Origin: Polytrichum commune
Taxonomy: Eukaryota > Streptophyta > Polytrichopsida > Polytrichales > Polytrichaceae
Assembly: GCA_950295325.1 (NCBI GenBank)
Contig: OX485808.1
Span: 39,142,527 to 39,206,526 of the forward strand
Direction: 5' to 3'
DNA length: 64,000 nt
Below the pieces are notes generated by a model. That model ran no database searches. It saw nothing but the letters and a program-made list of their open reading frames with translations, and was not told the DNA's origin. How positions within the stretch are numbered: position 1 is the first letter of the stretch; every line of letters starts with the position of its first letter. Both the position numbers and the translations under genes were made by a program. Below are positions 1-11,697 of this stretch, piece by piece.

Positions 1-368
1 TAGGAATTTAAGCATTAAGAAAAGTTGGGTAACTTAGTACTAATTCTCAAAAACTTAGGGTTTGAAACTAAACCCATAGTTTCCTCAGCTGTACTTTACA
101 AATGACTCTAATACTATACAACACCAACTTTTAATGAAAGCAAGGACAAGTGAAGAGCGTCTTCACTGGCCATAGCCACAAAAATGCTTGATCAACTCAA
201 AATACTTCTTGAAATGTATTAGACTAGTGTGATGGACACTATCTTCAAAACCAATTAATGTAGTTGTGGGAAGTTAGTGATGATCTTCTTTGAACCTGAT
301 GACTCTGAACTTACCCAAGAAGCTTGAATATAGGTGCTATAATCTTCATCAAAAGGATGCCAAAACCA

Positions 369-532
369 TAACATTATTAAGCACTGTACATTTGTTCATG
401 TAGGCCCTGAGAATATAACCACGGGATGCCTCAACCTAGTGCAGATTAAGACTTAATCTAGGTCTCCTTGCACTAGGTTGGGGCATCCCATGGGATAATC
501 ATGAACAAACACACATTGCTTAATAATGTTAT
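369..532. mobile_element. Foldback MITE, family A, copy 1
   Basis: The two halves are near reverse complements. The left arm opens ATAACATTATTAAGCA, the right arm closes TGCTTAATAATGTTAT, and both halves carry a TGTTCATG...GGGATGCC block around a short loop. A second, shorter member lies at 15948-16062. There is no coding capacity. Family assignment is not possible from sequence alone. Confidence 0.75.
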
Positions 533-836
533 GTGACACCCTCTAGATATTTAAATATTTAAATATATTGTGGTATGGTTGACCTGATGCTTTTGTTGGG
601 CCTTTCCTAGTCAATTGGTCTAAGTATCATAGATAACAACAAGCCTTTAACATGTGAGTGTAAAGGAAGACCGACTACTTATGACTAGAGAATCTCCGCC
701 TCTTGAATGATGCTAAATATAAAATTGGACGAAGAAACACTCTAATTATGTCAGTGAAATTGATATCAGTGTTTTCCTTATATGCAAGAACTCTCAAATC
801 ATGACAAATGGATGGGGAGAACCGGCCATTAGTTAC

Positions 837-1025
837 AGATGAACCGTTCAAGTTCAAGATGTAAACAGTTGAAGTTCAAGACTTCAGGAAAATTACTGAT
901 TATTTTAGAGGAATCTATGGAATACATCTTAAATTAATAAAGAAAAACCGAAAGATCCCAACATGTAATGGCTGGACTTGGAGAGGCTAGGATATTGACC
1001 AATTATGCCCAAAAATCTCCCTGAA
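837..1025 (+). repeat. Dispersed repeat R1, copy 1
   Basis: The block contains GAAGTTCAAGACTT and ends in ATTATGCCCAAAAATCTCC. Related copies occur at about 18530-18690 (same strand), 6530-6800 (inverted), and as a short piece at 45962-46021. It is probably the terminal part of an unidentified transposon. Confidence 0.6.
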
Positions 1026-2419
1026 CATTGGTGAGGATTAACAAGTACCTCGAAGTAGTATAACTGCTCCTTACTTGAGGAGAGTGAGGTGAATCAGGTA
1101 TAGAAGCTTGACTCTTGGTGCAATCTACCACCTTCAGTTCGTCCCTGGTCACATTGTCAGACACTAGATCTAAATTAATATCCTCTACTTATTTTTTTGC
1201 TGACCTCTGAAATGTTTCTGCAATGATCAACAGAGAGTTTTTCCATATATCCCCACACGAGGAGGCACAATATCCTGGAAAACATTAGTACAGAATAATG
1301 AAAGCCAATGCTATCAGGTTCTAGTCTAACCAGGATAATACTTATTCATTGTCACCTTCTAGCTCATGTCACATTGATCGATTCTCTGCCATTGTTACCA
1401 TAAGGGCTGAGTCAATGGGAGAAGTCACACTATTAAATTGTGACCTCTTAAAGGAAATGTCCAACAGAAAGATAAGAGACCTAGTTATAGGATTAGTTCC
1501 TGATAAGCTGAGGTTATGAACATGAGACAGATATATGAAGGGGACACACACCTATGCTGACTTGAAACTTGCAGTTAATTGTTGACAAAAGTTTCATAGT
1601 GATTGTCAAAGAGTCAGAATTCCGTGACTGCCAGAATTAGTAATTGTGCAAAATATATCAATCCAGTATTATCGAGGCTCACTTACCTTAAAGACATGAT
1701 GCTCGTCATGTCAGGAGATTGAGATGTATAAGCTTGATGATTTGTGTAGTAAATCCCCTCCTCATCCCTAATCACATCGAATTATATTTTTTTGAATGTT
1801 ATTGTAACCCAAACCTTTGTGTTTCTCATTATTCTCTATGAATACTTAGATTGCATCTGCCACAATGATGATAATTCTTCACTTGGTCATGAAAGAAGAG
1901 ATCTACAAAGATTGCACAATATATTGAAAGCCAATGCTATTAGATATTTCTGTCAACAGCCATATTCATAACTTATCATCAAGTTCACATAGGTCCTGCA
2001 TTTTTCAGATTGCAGCAGTTTAGGGTTAATATTCGCCAGAGAATAAGGTATGGTAGTACAAGGTCAGATGCTCGAAGAAGGTTATTCACCAGAATTTACA
2101 GGTTGTGGCAAAATTGGTGTCATGATACGCAGCCTGAGGTGTAAACATCAAATCAATAAGAATGAGAAGCACACCTGGGATGTATTGGTTTTGGCATGTC
2201 CTTGTATCTGCCAGCCAACGAAGAAATGGTGTCCTTAACGAAATGCCAGTCACGCTTTTGGAATTCCAGTAGATACAACTCTGCAGTATACAACCAGAAT
2301 TGATCCATCAATTCCAAATACCAAAGATCTCAAGGTGCATGGTGACTACAATTCACAAGTTGATGTAGAGTATTGGTATTGTGAAATGCAAGCTTAGGTT
2401 CCTAAATTTCAGATTGAAT

Positions 2420-3376
2420 CTAATCTGAGAAGTGTAGAGTAATGCTGAAGAATGTTATGGAAATTACTGCGGGGATAGGAAACATAGAGAATCTAAGTGA
2501 GCCAGTGGCAACATTCTCACCTGAGCTTGTGGATTTCAACTTTGCATCGTCCATGGTGACTATCCAAGACTGTAAAGCAGCCACCAGTTTGACTGTGATT
2601 GCATCAAAACCATCCAAGTTTGCTTCCTCGTCTTCGTGGAGACCTGCTGTTTGCCTCCGACTGTTGACGTTTCCACATCTTTGACAAGTTAAGTCACAAA
2701 ATCCTGCATGGCTAGAAACCATAACCTCAACATTGTGGATAAAAGCTTTGAAGGCTATGGCGAATGTGGAGGAGTACTCATCACTCGTGACATTCTCAGA
2801 GATTGGTGCTTTCTCACAAATTTTGGCATTCAATGCTCCGATATCTTGTGTTGACTGTGCATCCACATTTTCTGTAGAAGTACTATTAATCTTTGCTTTC
2901 TTTCCAGCCCTCCTTTTCCCGGGGTTACATTCAGCGATGAATTGGTGCCATGCCTCTCTGTACTCGACGGGAACAAATCTGAAGTCTTCTCGGTTACCTC
3001 GAATCACGTCCAGATGCTCGCAGTTGGTTCTGGAGCAATGGTCCTCAATGCTCATGTATACCCTCCGAAGTGTGTCCCACCTCTCGGCTATATGCTTTCC
3101 TTCTCGCCTCTCAAAATTTTCTTCCCGAAGCTGTTGAGCGATCTCATCCCATGCTTCGGAGCCCCGGACACAACCCGGATCTCTGGCTACTATCTTTCGA
3201 GTTTGCTCTCTTCTCAACTCGAGAAATCGCAAGGTTTCTGCCTCCGTCCAATTAGACGACCGTTTCCGTCTCCTCGAGTTCGGTAATTCCTCCTCAATGA
3301 CCGTCGCCATGCCTCGGCTTCCTTCTGGGGCAGAAGAAACTGCTCGTTGTTGCCTCTTCTTGCACACTCTTGACAC
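2420..3376 (-). CDS. Trihelix / Myb-SANT-like DNA-binding protein (318 aa open frame)
   Basis: The N-terminal third carries a basic stretch (RRRKRSS) followed by NWTEAETLRFLELRRE and, about 45 residues later, ERWDTLRRVY. This is the tryptophan-anchored helical pattern of plant trihelix/Myb-SANT-like DNA-binding domains. A nuclear DNA-binding role is inferred from the family. The middle is low complexity and the C-terminal part has no recognisable domain. A strong donor (CAG|GTGAG on the minus strand) lies at 2521/2520, so the last ~33 residues may be intron read-through and more exons may lie downstream. Two candidate starts exist (3376 and an internal Met 22 codons in). It could be a host transcription factor or a domesticated transposon helper. 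Confidence 0.6.
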   Translation of the reverse strand: MSRVCKKRQQRAVSSAPEGSRGMATVIEEELPNSRRRKRSSNWTEAETLRFLELRREQTRKIVARDPGCVRGSEAWDEIAQQLREENFERREGKHIAERWDTLRRVYMSIEDHCSRTNCEHLDVIRGNREDFRFVPVEYREAWHQFIAECNPGKRRAGKKAKINSTSTENVDAQSTQDIGALNAKICEKAPISENVTSDEYSSTFAIAFKAFIHNVEVMVSSHAGFCDLTCQRCGNVNSRRQTAGLHEDEEANLDGFDAITVKLVAALQSWIVTMDDAKLKSTSSGENVATGSLRFSMFPIPAVISITFFSITLHFSD

Positions 3377-4052
3377 CGTTAAATTAAGGAAGTCGAATCA
3401 AGGGAGGTGGAGGAGTTGCTTACGAACTCAACGCATCGAGAGTTTCAAGGGAGAATCATGTGAACAAAGCTCCACAACATGGAACCATTTGACGCCAAGT
3501 GCGATGATGATGATGCAACCGAAAGGAATGACATCTGCAGATTGGACAGAAAGCCTATTGGTGCAGACCTTCATCCTCTAGAACCACATAAAGAATCTTC
3601 CCAGCTGTGAACGTCCCAAACTGTGGAATCCGTATCCACCGACGCCATCCATTCATCACGCCGCCATCGAGACAGAGCCGAACATAAGGCCTCCGTTCTA
3701 AGCTCTTTTGACACAGTCCTTCGATGCATTTGTACCGAGGAGGAGCTTCCGGTTACATCGTTAATCAGACTTTGAGCAGCTAGAGCTCATGTATCCACTC
3801 TAAACCCTCACAACCAGCACAGACAATATTCCTCACCTCATGTGTACCAGCCACACTAAAAAGGATTGTGCATGCGTTCTTACATGCGCTCCTACATTCA
3901 GACTTGAACTTATGCCTACGTTCACAAAAGATGGATAGATCCGAGAGAGTATATAAGTTATCGCAGAGGTCACAAGATTGCATCGAAGAGCCACCAAGTA
4001 ACTTAACAGTTTAAAACTGTGCGGGTTGATGAGCAACGAGGAGCGTGAAAGT
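3377..4052. other. Upstream region of the trihelix gene, no further gene seen
   Basis: This stretch lies 5' of the minus-strand trihelix gene and is more GC-rich than its surroundings near 3400-3750, as expected for a promoter or untranslated leader. I could not assign a TATA box or start site. No other gene is supported. Confidence 0.35.
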
Positions 4053-4480
4053 AGGACCTACAATTCTATATTCATAGGAATTTGACTCGTAATGGTAGTC
4101 TGGCTTCTGACTTGAAGCTACTTGTAAGCTTCTGAAAACATTCTGGTAAGCTCCTTGCAAGAATCTGAAAATATTCTTGTAAGCTTCTGAAAACATTCTG
4201 GTAAGCTCCTTGTAAGCTTCTAAGAAAATTCTCGTAAGCTTCTGAAAAGATTCCGAGAAGATTCTTGTAGGACCTACAATTCTATATTCATAGGAATTTG
4301 ACTCGTAATAGGTAGTCTGGCTTCTGACTTGAAGCTACTTGTAAGCTTCTGAAAACATTCTGGTAAGCTCCTTGTAAGAATCTGAAAATATTCTTGTAAG
4401 CTTCTGAAAACATTCTGGTAAGCTCCTTGTAAGCTTCTGAAAAGATTCCGAGAAGATTCTTGTAAGCTCCTTTGTAAGCT
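4053..4480. repeat. Tandem duplication with CTTGTAAGCTTCTGAAAA sub-repeats
   Basis: A unit beginning TAGGACCTACAATTCTATAT occurs at about 4053 and again at about 4267, so the period is roughly 214 bp. Each copy contains several short sub-repeats of the type CTTGTAAGCTTCTGAAAACATT / CTGGTAAGCTCC. The minus strand stays open across them and would encode a repetitive peptide (SLQGAYQNVFRSLQ-like), which I regard as a by-product of the repeat. Confidence 0.8.
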
Positions 4481-5122
4481 TCTGAAATGCGTACAAAACT
4501 CCATAGAATCAGAGAAAGGGCGCCTCACATCTTTCTTCAGCATCCTTCGTTTTTCAACCAAAAAACTGACTCGGCTCATAAGGTACAGTAAGTAAGGCCA
4601 TTGATGAATGGCATGATTTGCAGCAAGTACAGACAGAAATTTGCAGCATGTTAAGCCTTGCCCACACATACTAGCGGCCATAGCCAGTGGAGGGTTCCAA
4701 CCAGTGTGGGTCACTTTTTCGTGGCTTTTAGCTAGCAACTAGATATATCATAATGAAGTTTTCAGAGTTTGTTGGCTAAATGTTAATGAAAATATGTCTT
4801 AAACTGATGGGACTTGTCCACTAGCTATGCCCACCAGTCAGCGTGGGTAAGGAAAACAAAATTGCAAGAGGTGCACACAAAAATTTAGGGCGGACACTAA
4901 ACTTCTCTAAAACATTTTTAGGGGGAGAAGTTTTTTTAAGGGATAAAGGTTGGGCCATGTGACCCACAACCCTTGAGTATTATGAGAAAGATTTTAAAAT
5001 CTGACCAAAAAACGTTGCCCATCCCGACTGACTTCAAAACAAATTTGTCCTTGCATTCTTGGAAGTCATCTTGTCCACAAAATGCATGGTGAGTGCAACT
5101 CACCTTCAAGGTCCAAAATCCG

Positions 5123-5170
5123 ATATATATATATATATATATGTGTGTGCGTGCGTGTGTGTGTGTGTGC
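5123..5170. repeat. (TA)n(TG)n microsatellite
   Basis: About nine TA units pass directly into GTGTGTGC/GTGTGT repeats, within the left arm of the 4.7-kb element. Confidence 0.95.
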
Positions 5171-6529
5171 ATTTCCATTTAGTAAACAAGAAACGATTGA
5201 CTGGCCCAATTTTATAAGCGAAGTGAAACCATCAATAAAGCATGTAATCAACTTGGAAGTAAGAAGTAAGAAAAATAAAAGCCTCATTAGCAATGAGGTG
5301 ATCATTTTTGTGACTTGGAACCATTTGAAAGTACCTTTGTCATTCTGAAATGAAACTTAAAACAATGTGATAATTATGGTGTGGTTAATTTAGTTTAAAA
5401 TGTCTTCTCCTTTTACAAGCAAATTCTACTATACACATTCAAACCAATTAAGCATGATTAAGGTATTAACATCAAAGTCAGATCAAATTTAGGGCCATAC
5501 TAATCACACTTAAGTAGACTTCTACTAATAAGTTACTTAATTCACGCTTAATGTGCTTATTAATCAAACTAATAAATAGTAAGGGTGGGTTTCCATGTAG
5601 GTTGCTTGCCCACTAGATTCTAGATTGTAATGGGTTAGAGGTTTCTTATGTAGTTAAGCACAAGCCGCCATCCAATCACATTTCAACAATCTACTAGAAT
5701 GTGAAGGGTTATGGACATGGGTTGCTAAACTTTCATGCATTCACTAAAGAATCTTTGACCTACAAATGCATGTCATCGAAGGATTAAGACCACTTGAAGA
5801 CTTACAAGAACCAATGTTGGTGTAGAACTCCATCCTTAGTAGTAACCAAGAGGAAGAGATTAAAAAGTGAGCCCAAATTTAAGAAGATGGGAGTAAATAG
5901 TTGGCACATACGAACTCTACCCCACTAGATTCCCTCTACATTTGAGTGGGTTTGTTCTTATTCACACTAGAATATGGTGAGTGAAGGACCTACGTGAAAA
6001 CTCACCCTAATTAGGCTTAATTAAATTAGAAATGCGCTCACTTGAATCAATTCTAATTTAATTTATAAACAAGCAATGATGCACTTAATCATACTTGTTT
6101 AGGCTTGATTACTCTCAATTAGGCTTAATGCGCTTACTTGCACAGGATTAGGCTTAATTACTTAAATGTGTATGAGTAATTTTAGGTATTTACTTGTAAA
6201 AGGAGAAGGCACTAACCCGGCATCAACTAAACTATTATAACACAATGTGCTAGAATTAACATATTATTTAAGTTTATTTTTAGAATGACAAAGGCCCTTT
6301 CAAATGGTAAGTCACAAAAATTATCACCTCGTTGCTAATGAGAACTTTTTATCACAATTTCTTGAAGCTTAATGATTCTAAAACAATTATAAACGAATCA
6401 TGAAAATTACTAAACTTTGCTACCATAATGACGTGACCTCAAAAGATTAGCAACAACTTTTCTTTAAGGTACAATTAAAATTCTAAAAAGCTTACTTTTT
6501 AGATGATCTAATGAAACCACAAATATGCT

Positions 6530-6800
6530 CCAAGAAACGAAGGGTTAACATCCGGTAAAATTCAAGCCAATGTACAGGAAGACTTTCGGACATAATTGGT
6601 CAAGAACCTAGTGTTTCCAAGTCCAACCAAAGTTCAAGTCAAAACTGAAAGAATGTTGTGATCTTTCGGTTTTTCTTTTAACAATTTGAGGTATACTTTA
6701 CAGATTCCCCTAAATTGACCAGTCATCTTCATAAAGTCTTATACACGTCAACTGGTTCATCTGTAACTACCGGCCGGTTCTCACCCTTTCACCGATTTTA
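6530..6800 (-). repeat. Dispersed repeat R1, inverted copy
   Basis: Read on the minus strand, this block matches 837-1025, including TGGACTTGG, GACCAATTATG and the GAACCGGCCGG-type segment. It is diverged. Confidence 0.5.
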
Positions 6801-6874
6801 GGCTCCCACTCATTCTTATCAGAGCACTCTCAGATGCCACCAATTTTCTTATCAGAGCTCAATATGCAAAATCA

Positions 6875-7342
6875 GGACCACTCCACACACGAGCCAAGAG
6901 CCGTGACCATGAAATTGTGAGAGCCCAAAAGAAAGTGTCCAAAGGCCGTCACGGACCCTCAAGTGTAGTGTGAAGTAATATATGACCGGGCCATCAACCA
7001 AATGCCATTGCAATGAATTTTTTATTCATGCGGTTCCTCACACATGATAAAACATAATAAACCAACGGTTGTGAGCATTCGGAGTGCCATGGTCTCCCGG
7101 TTTTGTGTTAGGCCTACCGCCAAGAGGTGGTTTTCGAAAATAGTCCAAGTGACCATGAAACATGATCCACTCGATGCCATGTAAGAAACCATGTAGACTT
7201 TACATCCATCATGCATTCACACACTCCGTTGGTCCCTCAAGCGTAGTGTGAAGCGAACGTGGACCGGCTCCACCTTTTCCACCAATGAGAGTGCTTGAAG
7301 TGTAACGGTCACGGGCTCTCAGTGTCGTGTGTGAAGTGGCCC
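6875..7342. mobile_element. TIR MITE, family X, copy 1
   Basis: The left end (GGACCACTCCACACACGAG, then GAGCCGTGACC) and right end (GGTCACGGGCTCTC, then GTGTGAAGTGGCCC) are inverted repeats of about 35 bp. The flanks show a possible 3-bp target duplication TCA. Related copies lie at 12087-12360 (truncated) and 14494-14992. There is no coding capacity. A 3-bp duplication would fit PIF/Harbinger or CACTA-type insertion, but the family is not settled. Confidence 0.75.
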
Positions 7343-7654
7343 TCAAATGCATGATCGGAGCAATCTGGAATGAAGCATGAACGAGGCTTATTAAAGCTCA
7401 AAGGAATTTTTCTTGCAACCTGCCCGTGTTTCAGGGGCCCAGCTGGATCCCGGCCTGTGAGAAAACCGACTGGCGCGCACCACCCATGCTCCAATCACAC
7501 CAAACTTTATGTCCGGTTCTAACTTAGTCGCGAATTGCGTGGATTATGTTGAGAAATAGATGTCAGCCCACCACTTTTCACACTATTACAGCCAGAGATG
7601 CCGGCGGCTGGTGCTAGAAGTGGCCGGTGTTAGAAGTGGTCGGTGTGATCAGCC

Positions 7655-7893
7655 CCTCAATGTCGGGCCACAACGGCCCTCGCCACTATTATCAAGATAA
7701 AAATGGTCTACCAGAAACATAACCCTCATGGGTTTGTGGCTTATTCATTTCATGTGAGTCCTCTGGATAAACTAATTCGGAGTTTCTGATGTTGACTTTG
7801 GGGCTTAATTTTTCAAAAATAAATAAATATTTATGTTGTGTAAGAGAATTGCATATGTTTCCACCTCGGGTACTAGCGTTAGGTGGGCGTCTA
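7655..7893. mobile_element. MITE, family C, diverged copy
   Basis: In inverted orientation it matches 16952-17206, sharing CACTATTATCAAG, TTATTCATTTCA and GGTGGGCGTCTAG. The left edge is degenerate, so the boundary is approximate. Confidence 0.55.
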
Positions 7894-7978
7894 GCCTTGA
7901 CCATCGCGGTTGCATTATGCAGTCCAAAACTTTATAGCTTTTGGGGTAAAACTCATAAAGATTTACGTCGGGAACAAT

Positions 7979-8202
7979 ACACTGAATATTGTATTTAGTG
8001 TCACTTACTATTTGGAATTACGCAATGCTATAACTATCAATTGTACATCTCATTTCTTTTCCAACGAAGGTAAAATTAGTTGTTTGGAGATTATAGAATA
8101 TTAACATCTTTACTTGGTAAATTAAGAATTTAAAATAGATAAAAAAGATATAGCATTGGGTAATTTTGAATAGTAAGTGACTGTAAACACAATATTTAGT
8201 GT
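7979..8202. mobile_element. Foldback MITE, family D
   Basis: Arms such as ATTTAGTGTCACTTACTATT and CAATGCTATA are mirrored by TATAGCATTG and AATAGTAAGTGACTG. Each arm is about 50 bp around a ~110-bp core. The element directly abuts the next foldback at 8203. Confidence 0.7.
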
Positions 8203-8376
8203 ACTAGAAAACGTGACCCCATTTGACATGGGTGGTCACTAGGACATGACCCCATTTTCAAGTGTCAAGTCCAATCTATGGAAATTGTAGATTGAATTTG
8301 ACACTTGTAAATGAGGTCATGTTTAATAGCCTCCCATGTCAAATGGGAAGTGTGTTCTAGGACGATGTTTTCTAGT
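8203..8376. mobile_element. Foldback MITE, family E
   Basis: ACTAGAAAAC...CATTTGACATGGG...CAAGTGTCAA is mirrored by TTGACACTTG...CCCATGTCAAATGGG...GTTTTCTAGT. It is a nearly complete hairpin of about 174 bp with no coding capacity. Confidence 0.75.
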
Positions 8377-9612
8377 AGTAGAAATTTAGCAATAGCTGGC
8401 TGATCAAATTATCAAATAGCATATCACAGTGGCCATCCACTTCCATTTTCTAGATAGTACAAAAACATGCGATTCTCATGTGAACTAAGGAAAAACTTGA
8501 GGATAAGCCTTACAACATTTATTCATTTGTAGTAAGGTTGAATATTGAAATGGGAATGCCATTGAGTTTGAGCTTAAAGTTGTCAAAACAACCCAAGATC
8601 CACATTGTCTCAATTTATGTTCTTTAGATTTTAAAAATTCAAAATATGTTTCAAAGCTTCCAATTTGTTTTGGTGAGATGCATTTGGAATGAGTTAATCA
8701 CAAGCCTTTGGAAGGAAATTATTTTTAGCATGAATGAAAGAGAGGTACACTTGGATGCAAGTATTTTCTCTCACAATGAGACAATAGAATCAACCGTAAA
8801 GTCCCACAAACTAGAGGCCCCACAAACTAGAACCCATCACTTTTTTTCATGATAGAAATAGTTATAGAAGGTTTTGTTTATTAACTAACTTTGGTGACTT
8901 GGCCAAACAACCCTCTTGTCTCCGCTCTCAAACCCTCCATTCACCCTCCCTCTTGCTTGCAAATGTGGTTGTGCTTGTGTGGGATCCTTGTAGACTCAGC
9001 CCTTGCATGAGCATCGTCCTTGAGGACCTCCGCATCATGTAGCCTTATTAAGCCTAATCACATTCAATTATGCTTATTTAGCTTGAATGTGTATACATGC
9101 TTGTAGAAATTTACTTGTGGAAGGAGAAGGCATTGATTTTTTGAATATAAAAAGCTAAAATTAGCACATTTTAAAATGAAGTTCAATTTTAAAATGACAA
9201 AGGCCCTTTCAGATGGTAAGTCACAAAATTATGAACTCGTTGCTTATGAGGGATTTTTTTCATATCTTTACCTTCTAACATAATTACATATTTTTAGTGA
9301 CAATTTCATTTCAAAAAAGAACATTCTAGTCAATTGCTTATTTACTAAGTGGAAGTGAACATGTATAATGGATTTTGGGCCATGAAGTTGAGGTGCACAC
9401 CATATGGGTTTTGTTGACTCAGCCCCCTTCAAAATGCATGGGTAACTTTTCTTTGAAGTCAGATAGGGCAAACAACTATTTTTGGTCGGGTTAAGAAAAG
9501 TTATTCTTGGGCTACCCGAGGGTTGCAAGTCGCCGGCCCCCATCCTTAATCCTATAAGTAGACCCCTCCCCCAAAATGCTCAATTGAGAAAATGCTCAAT
9601 TAGCGTCCTACG

Positions 9613-11690
9613 TTCTTCACCTTCATTGTGACATCCCAAGGGGTGCACCTTTCATAACACATATGTGTATATATGAGTGAACAAAAGGGGTATTAATTTG
9701 AACTTTGCCATACTACATATACATATGCTACACAAATTGTAGCTTGTAGCTATGTAAAGGAAGCAAGCACAATCAAGTCTATGGAAAAAATGCTCTAGTA
9801 TATTAAAATCATCATTTTTTTGGTCAAACACCTAAGCATAATAACAAAGTGTTGTTTGAATTGGATTTTGCATGCATCCCTCTAATTTTGTGTTAGGTAC
9901 TCAAATATAGAATATCAAGATGATATTTTCAAAACTTATCATGAAAAATATTGTTAAAAAGGTAATGACTAAATCTAGTTTTGGACGTAGTTTTCATGAC
10001 CTTAAATATTCTGAAGTTCGATTTATTTCTCATAATCCTTTGATTCATTATAAACTTGAGATAACCATTACAAAATTTTCTAGAAAAATATCAATTCAAT
10101 GTAATTTTTTCATGTTTTAAACAAATTTTAAACAATTACGTGCTCAATATATCTACTTGTAGCATTTTCTAAAATATGTAGAATTTTCTTGAAAAAAAAA
10201 GTGTCAACATAAATTGCTTGGGTTTGTAGATCAATGTGTTTTTCAAATGTTTGTGATTTTCCTTCACAAAATTCAAAGTTGGTATAAATTTTGAATCACT
10301 CTCACTCAAACCCATGCAAGTAATGGAATTGTGTACTTGACCATGCTTGCACCCTATGTATATGAAGGACCTCTAGAAAATATACAACATTTGTGCTTGT
10401 ACATACCTAGTGTCACTAGACTTTATGGGATTTGGGATATTATTTAATATCGCATGAAACTAGGGCGAATAAATTTCTCAATTCCTTATCTCATCCATGC
10501 ATGTATGAAAGAGGCAATATTAGGATTTTGGAAGGTGTTGTTGAGTTGAAAATGAGGCCACTTCTTGCTTAGAGTTGCAAAAAGAACAAACCTCGCTTCT
10601 TTGTGGAGGCTTATCAAATGGGATGCGGATGGTTGATGCATGTAGTGATTGCAGATATTAGGTGACTTAGAAGTTAGTCTTGTTGCAAAGGTCAATAGAA
10701 AAGATTCATTGAAATTGCGAAGGTGCTCAAAACTCCTCCTTTCTTGATTTGTTTCGTGTGTTTCACATTGCTCCTAGCTACCTCCTTTTGGGTGCTCATC
10801 ACATCAAGGGTTTTGTGTATTGGATTGTGGAAGCAACAACATGTGTTTTGGATAAATTCTTCTATCAATTGAATTCTTGGTTTTGAGTAGAGGGCATAAT
10901 GCTTGTCTTGCCTTTGAATTAAGTTGTGGCTATTATTAAAGCATGTGTGGTAGAGACTAATTAACAAGTGATTTAATGGATAAAGCAATTTTTTTTTTTG
11001 TTCAAGATACTTTGAGTTTTGATTGCTATCAAAACTACAACTAGAGGCATGCAAGGAAAGTCAAGACATGAACACACATGTTCAAAGCTAGAATTGTTAA
11101 AAATATGGTAGACCAAAAAAATCAGCTCCAATTAAGGTTTGGTGTGTAGGGGAGGGTTTATAAGATCCATAAAAATTTTGGTTTTCGTTGGGTGGAGTAT
11201 AGGGATCCAATTGACTTGATGGACCATCCACCAAACATGGAAAATTTCTTATGTTGATATCAAACAAGCCAACAACAAGTAGACTTATGATCTTACTAAT
11301 TATTTAATGAAAAAGTTCATATGATCATACTAATCTTTTAAAACAATAAATTCATTAGCTTTTATGACAAATATTATTGACTTAGATGCTTATGAGTTAC
11401 CTCGAAGGGATGAGAAAATCTTCAACGACTTTATGATGAATACTAGTATTTTTCATTTTATATATGATAAGGATTGATTGTTATTCAAATGTATATTTGT
11501 ATACTTATGTTAATGACCAAATATGAATATAATTGTTTATATTTATACATATTGTCACCTATATTTTTATCATTGAAATTATATGTGTATTGCTTGATTT
11601 TACCAACCAATATATATATATATATATAAATAAACTTGTATATAGGGGGTTTCTAGCTAGAGTATGTTACGAATGCACATGATTCTTGGT
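9613..11690. other. Intergenic AT-rich DNA, no gene recognised
   Basis: There are only short open frames without domain signatures. The segment at 9840-10330 is similar to 15420-15940 (shared TTTTGGACGTAG and TTGTAGATCAATGTGTTTTT blocks), so part of it is another dispersed repeat. Confidence 0.5.
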
Positions 11691-11697
11691 GTTTTGA

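Larger units (their letters stand above)
1..2415. other. AT-rich intergenic DNA, no gene recognised
   Basis: I see no convincing coding region on either strand. Open frames are short and lack domain signatures. The stretch contains a foldback MITE (369-532) and a copy of a dispersed repeat (837-1025), so it looks repeat-derived. Confidence 0.5.
4885..9612. mobile_element. Element with long (~0.5 kb) inverted terminal arms, non-coding
   Basis: The left arm (about 4885-5460) and right arm (about 9080-9612) are diverged reverse complements over more than 500 bp. Shared blocks include CTGACTTCAAA, GGGGGAG, CATTTAGTAAA, TTTGTGACTT and CTTCTCCTTT. An additional truncated arm copy lies inside at about 6160-6350 in the right-arm orientation. 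No transposase frame is visible, and several MITEs are nested inside. The edges are approximate and I found no clear target duplication. It is probably a non-autonomous TIR transposon. Confidence 0.6.

Noticed and set aside
4274-4738. 154-codon minus-strand frame with SLQGAYQNVFRSLQ-like repeats
   Set aside because: The peptide repeats simply translate the tandem DNA repeat. No start context or second exon supports a gene.
10692-11054. 120-codon minus-strand frame
   Set aside because: Composition is AT-driven, no domain, no splice context.
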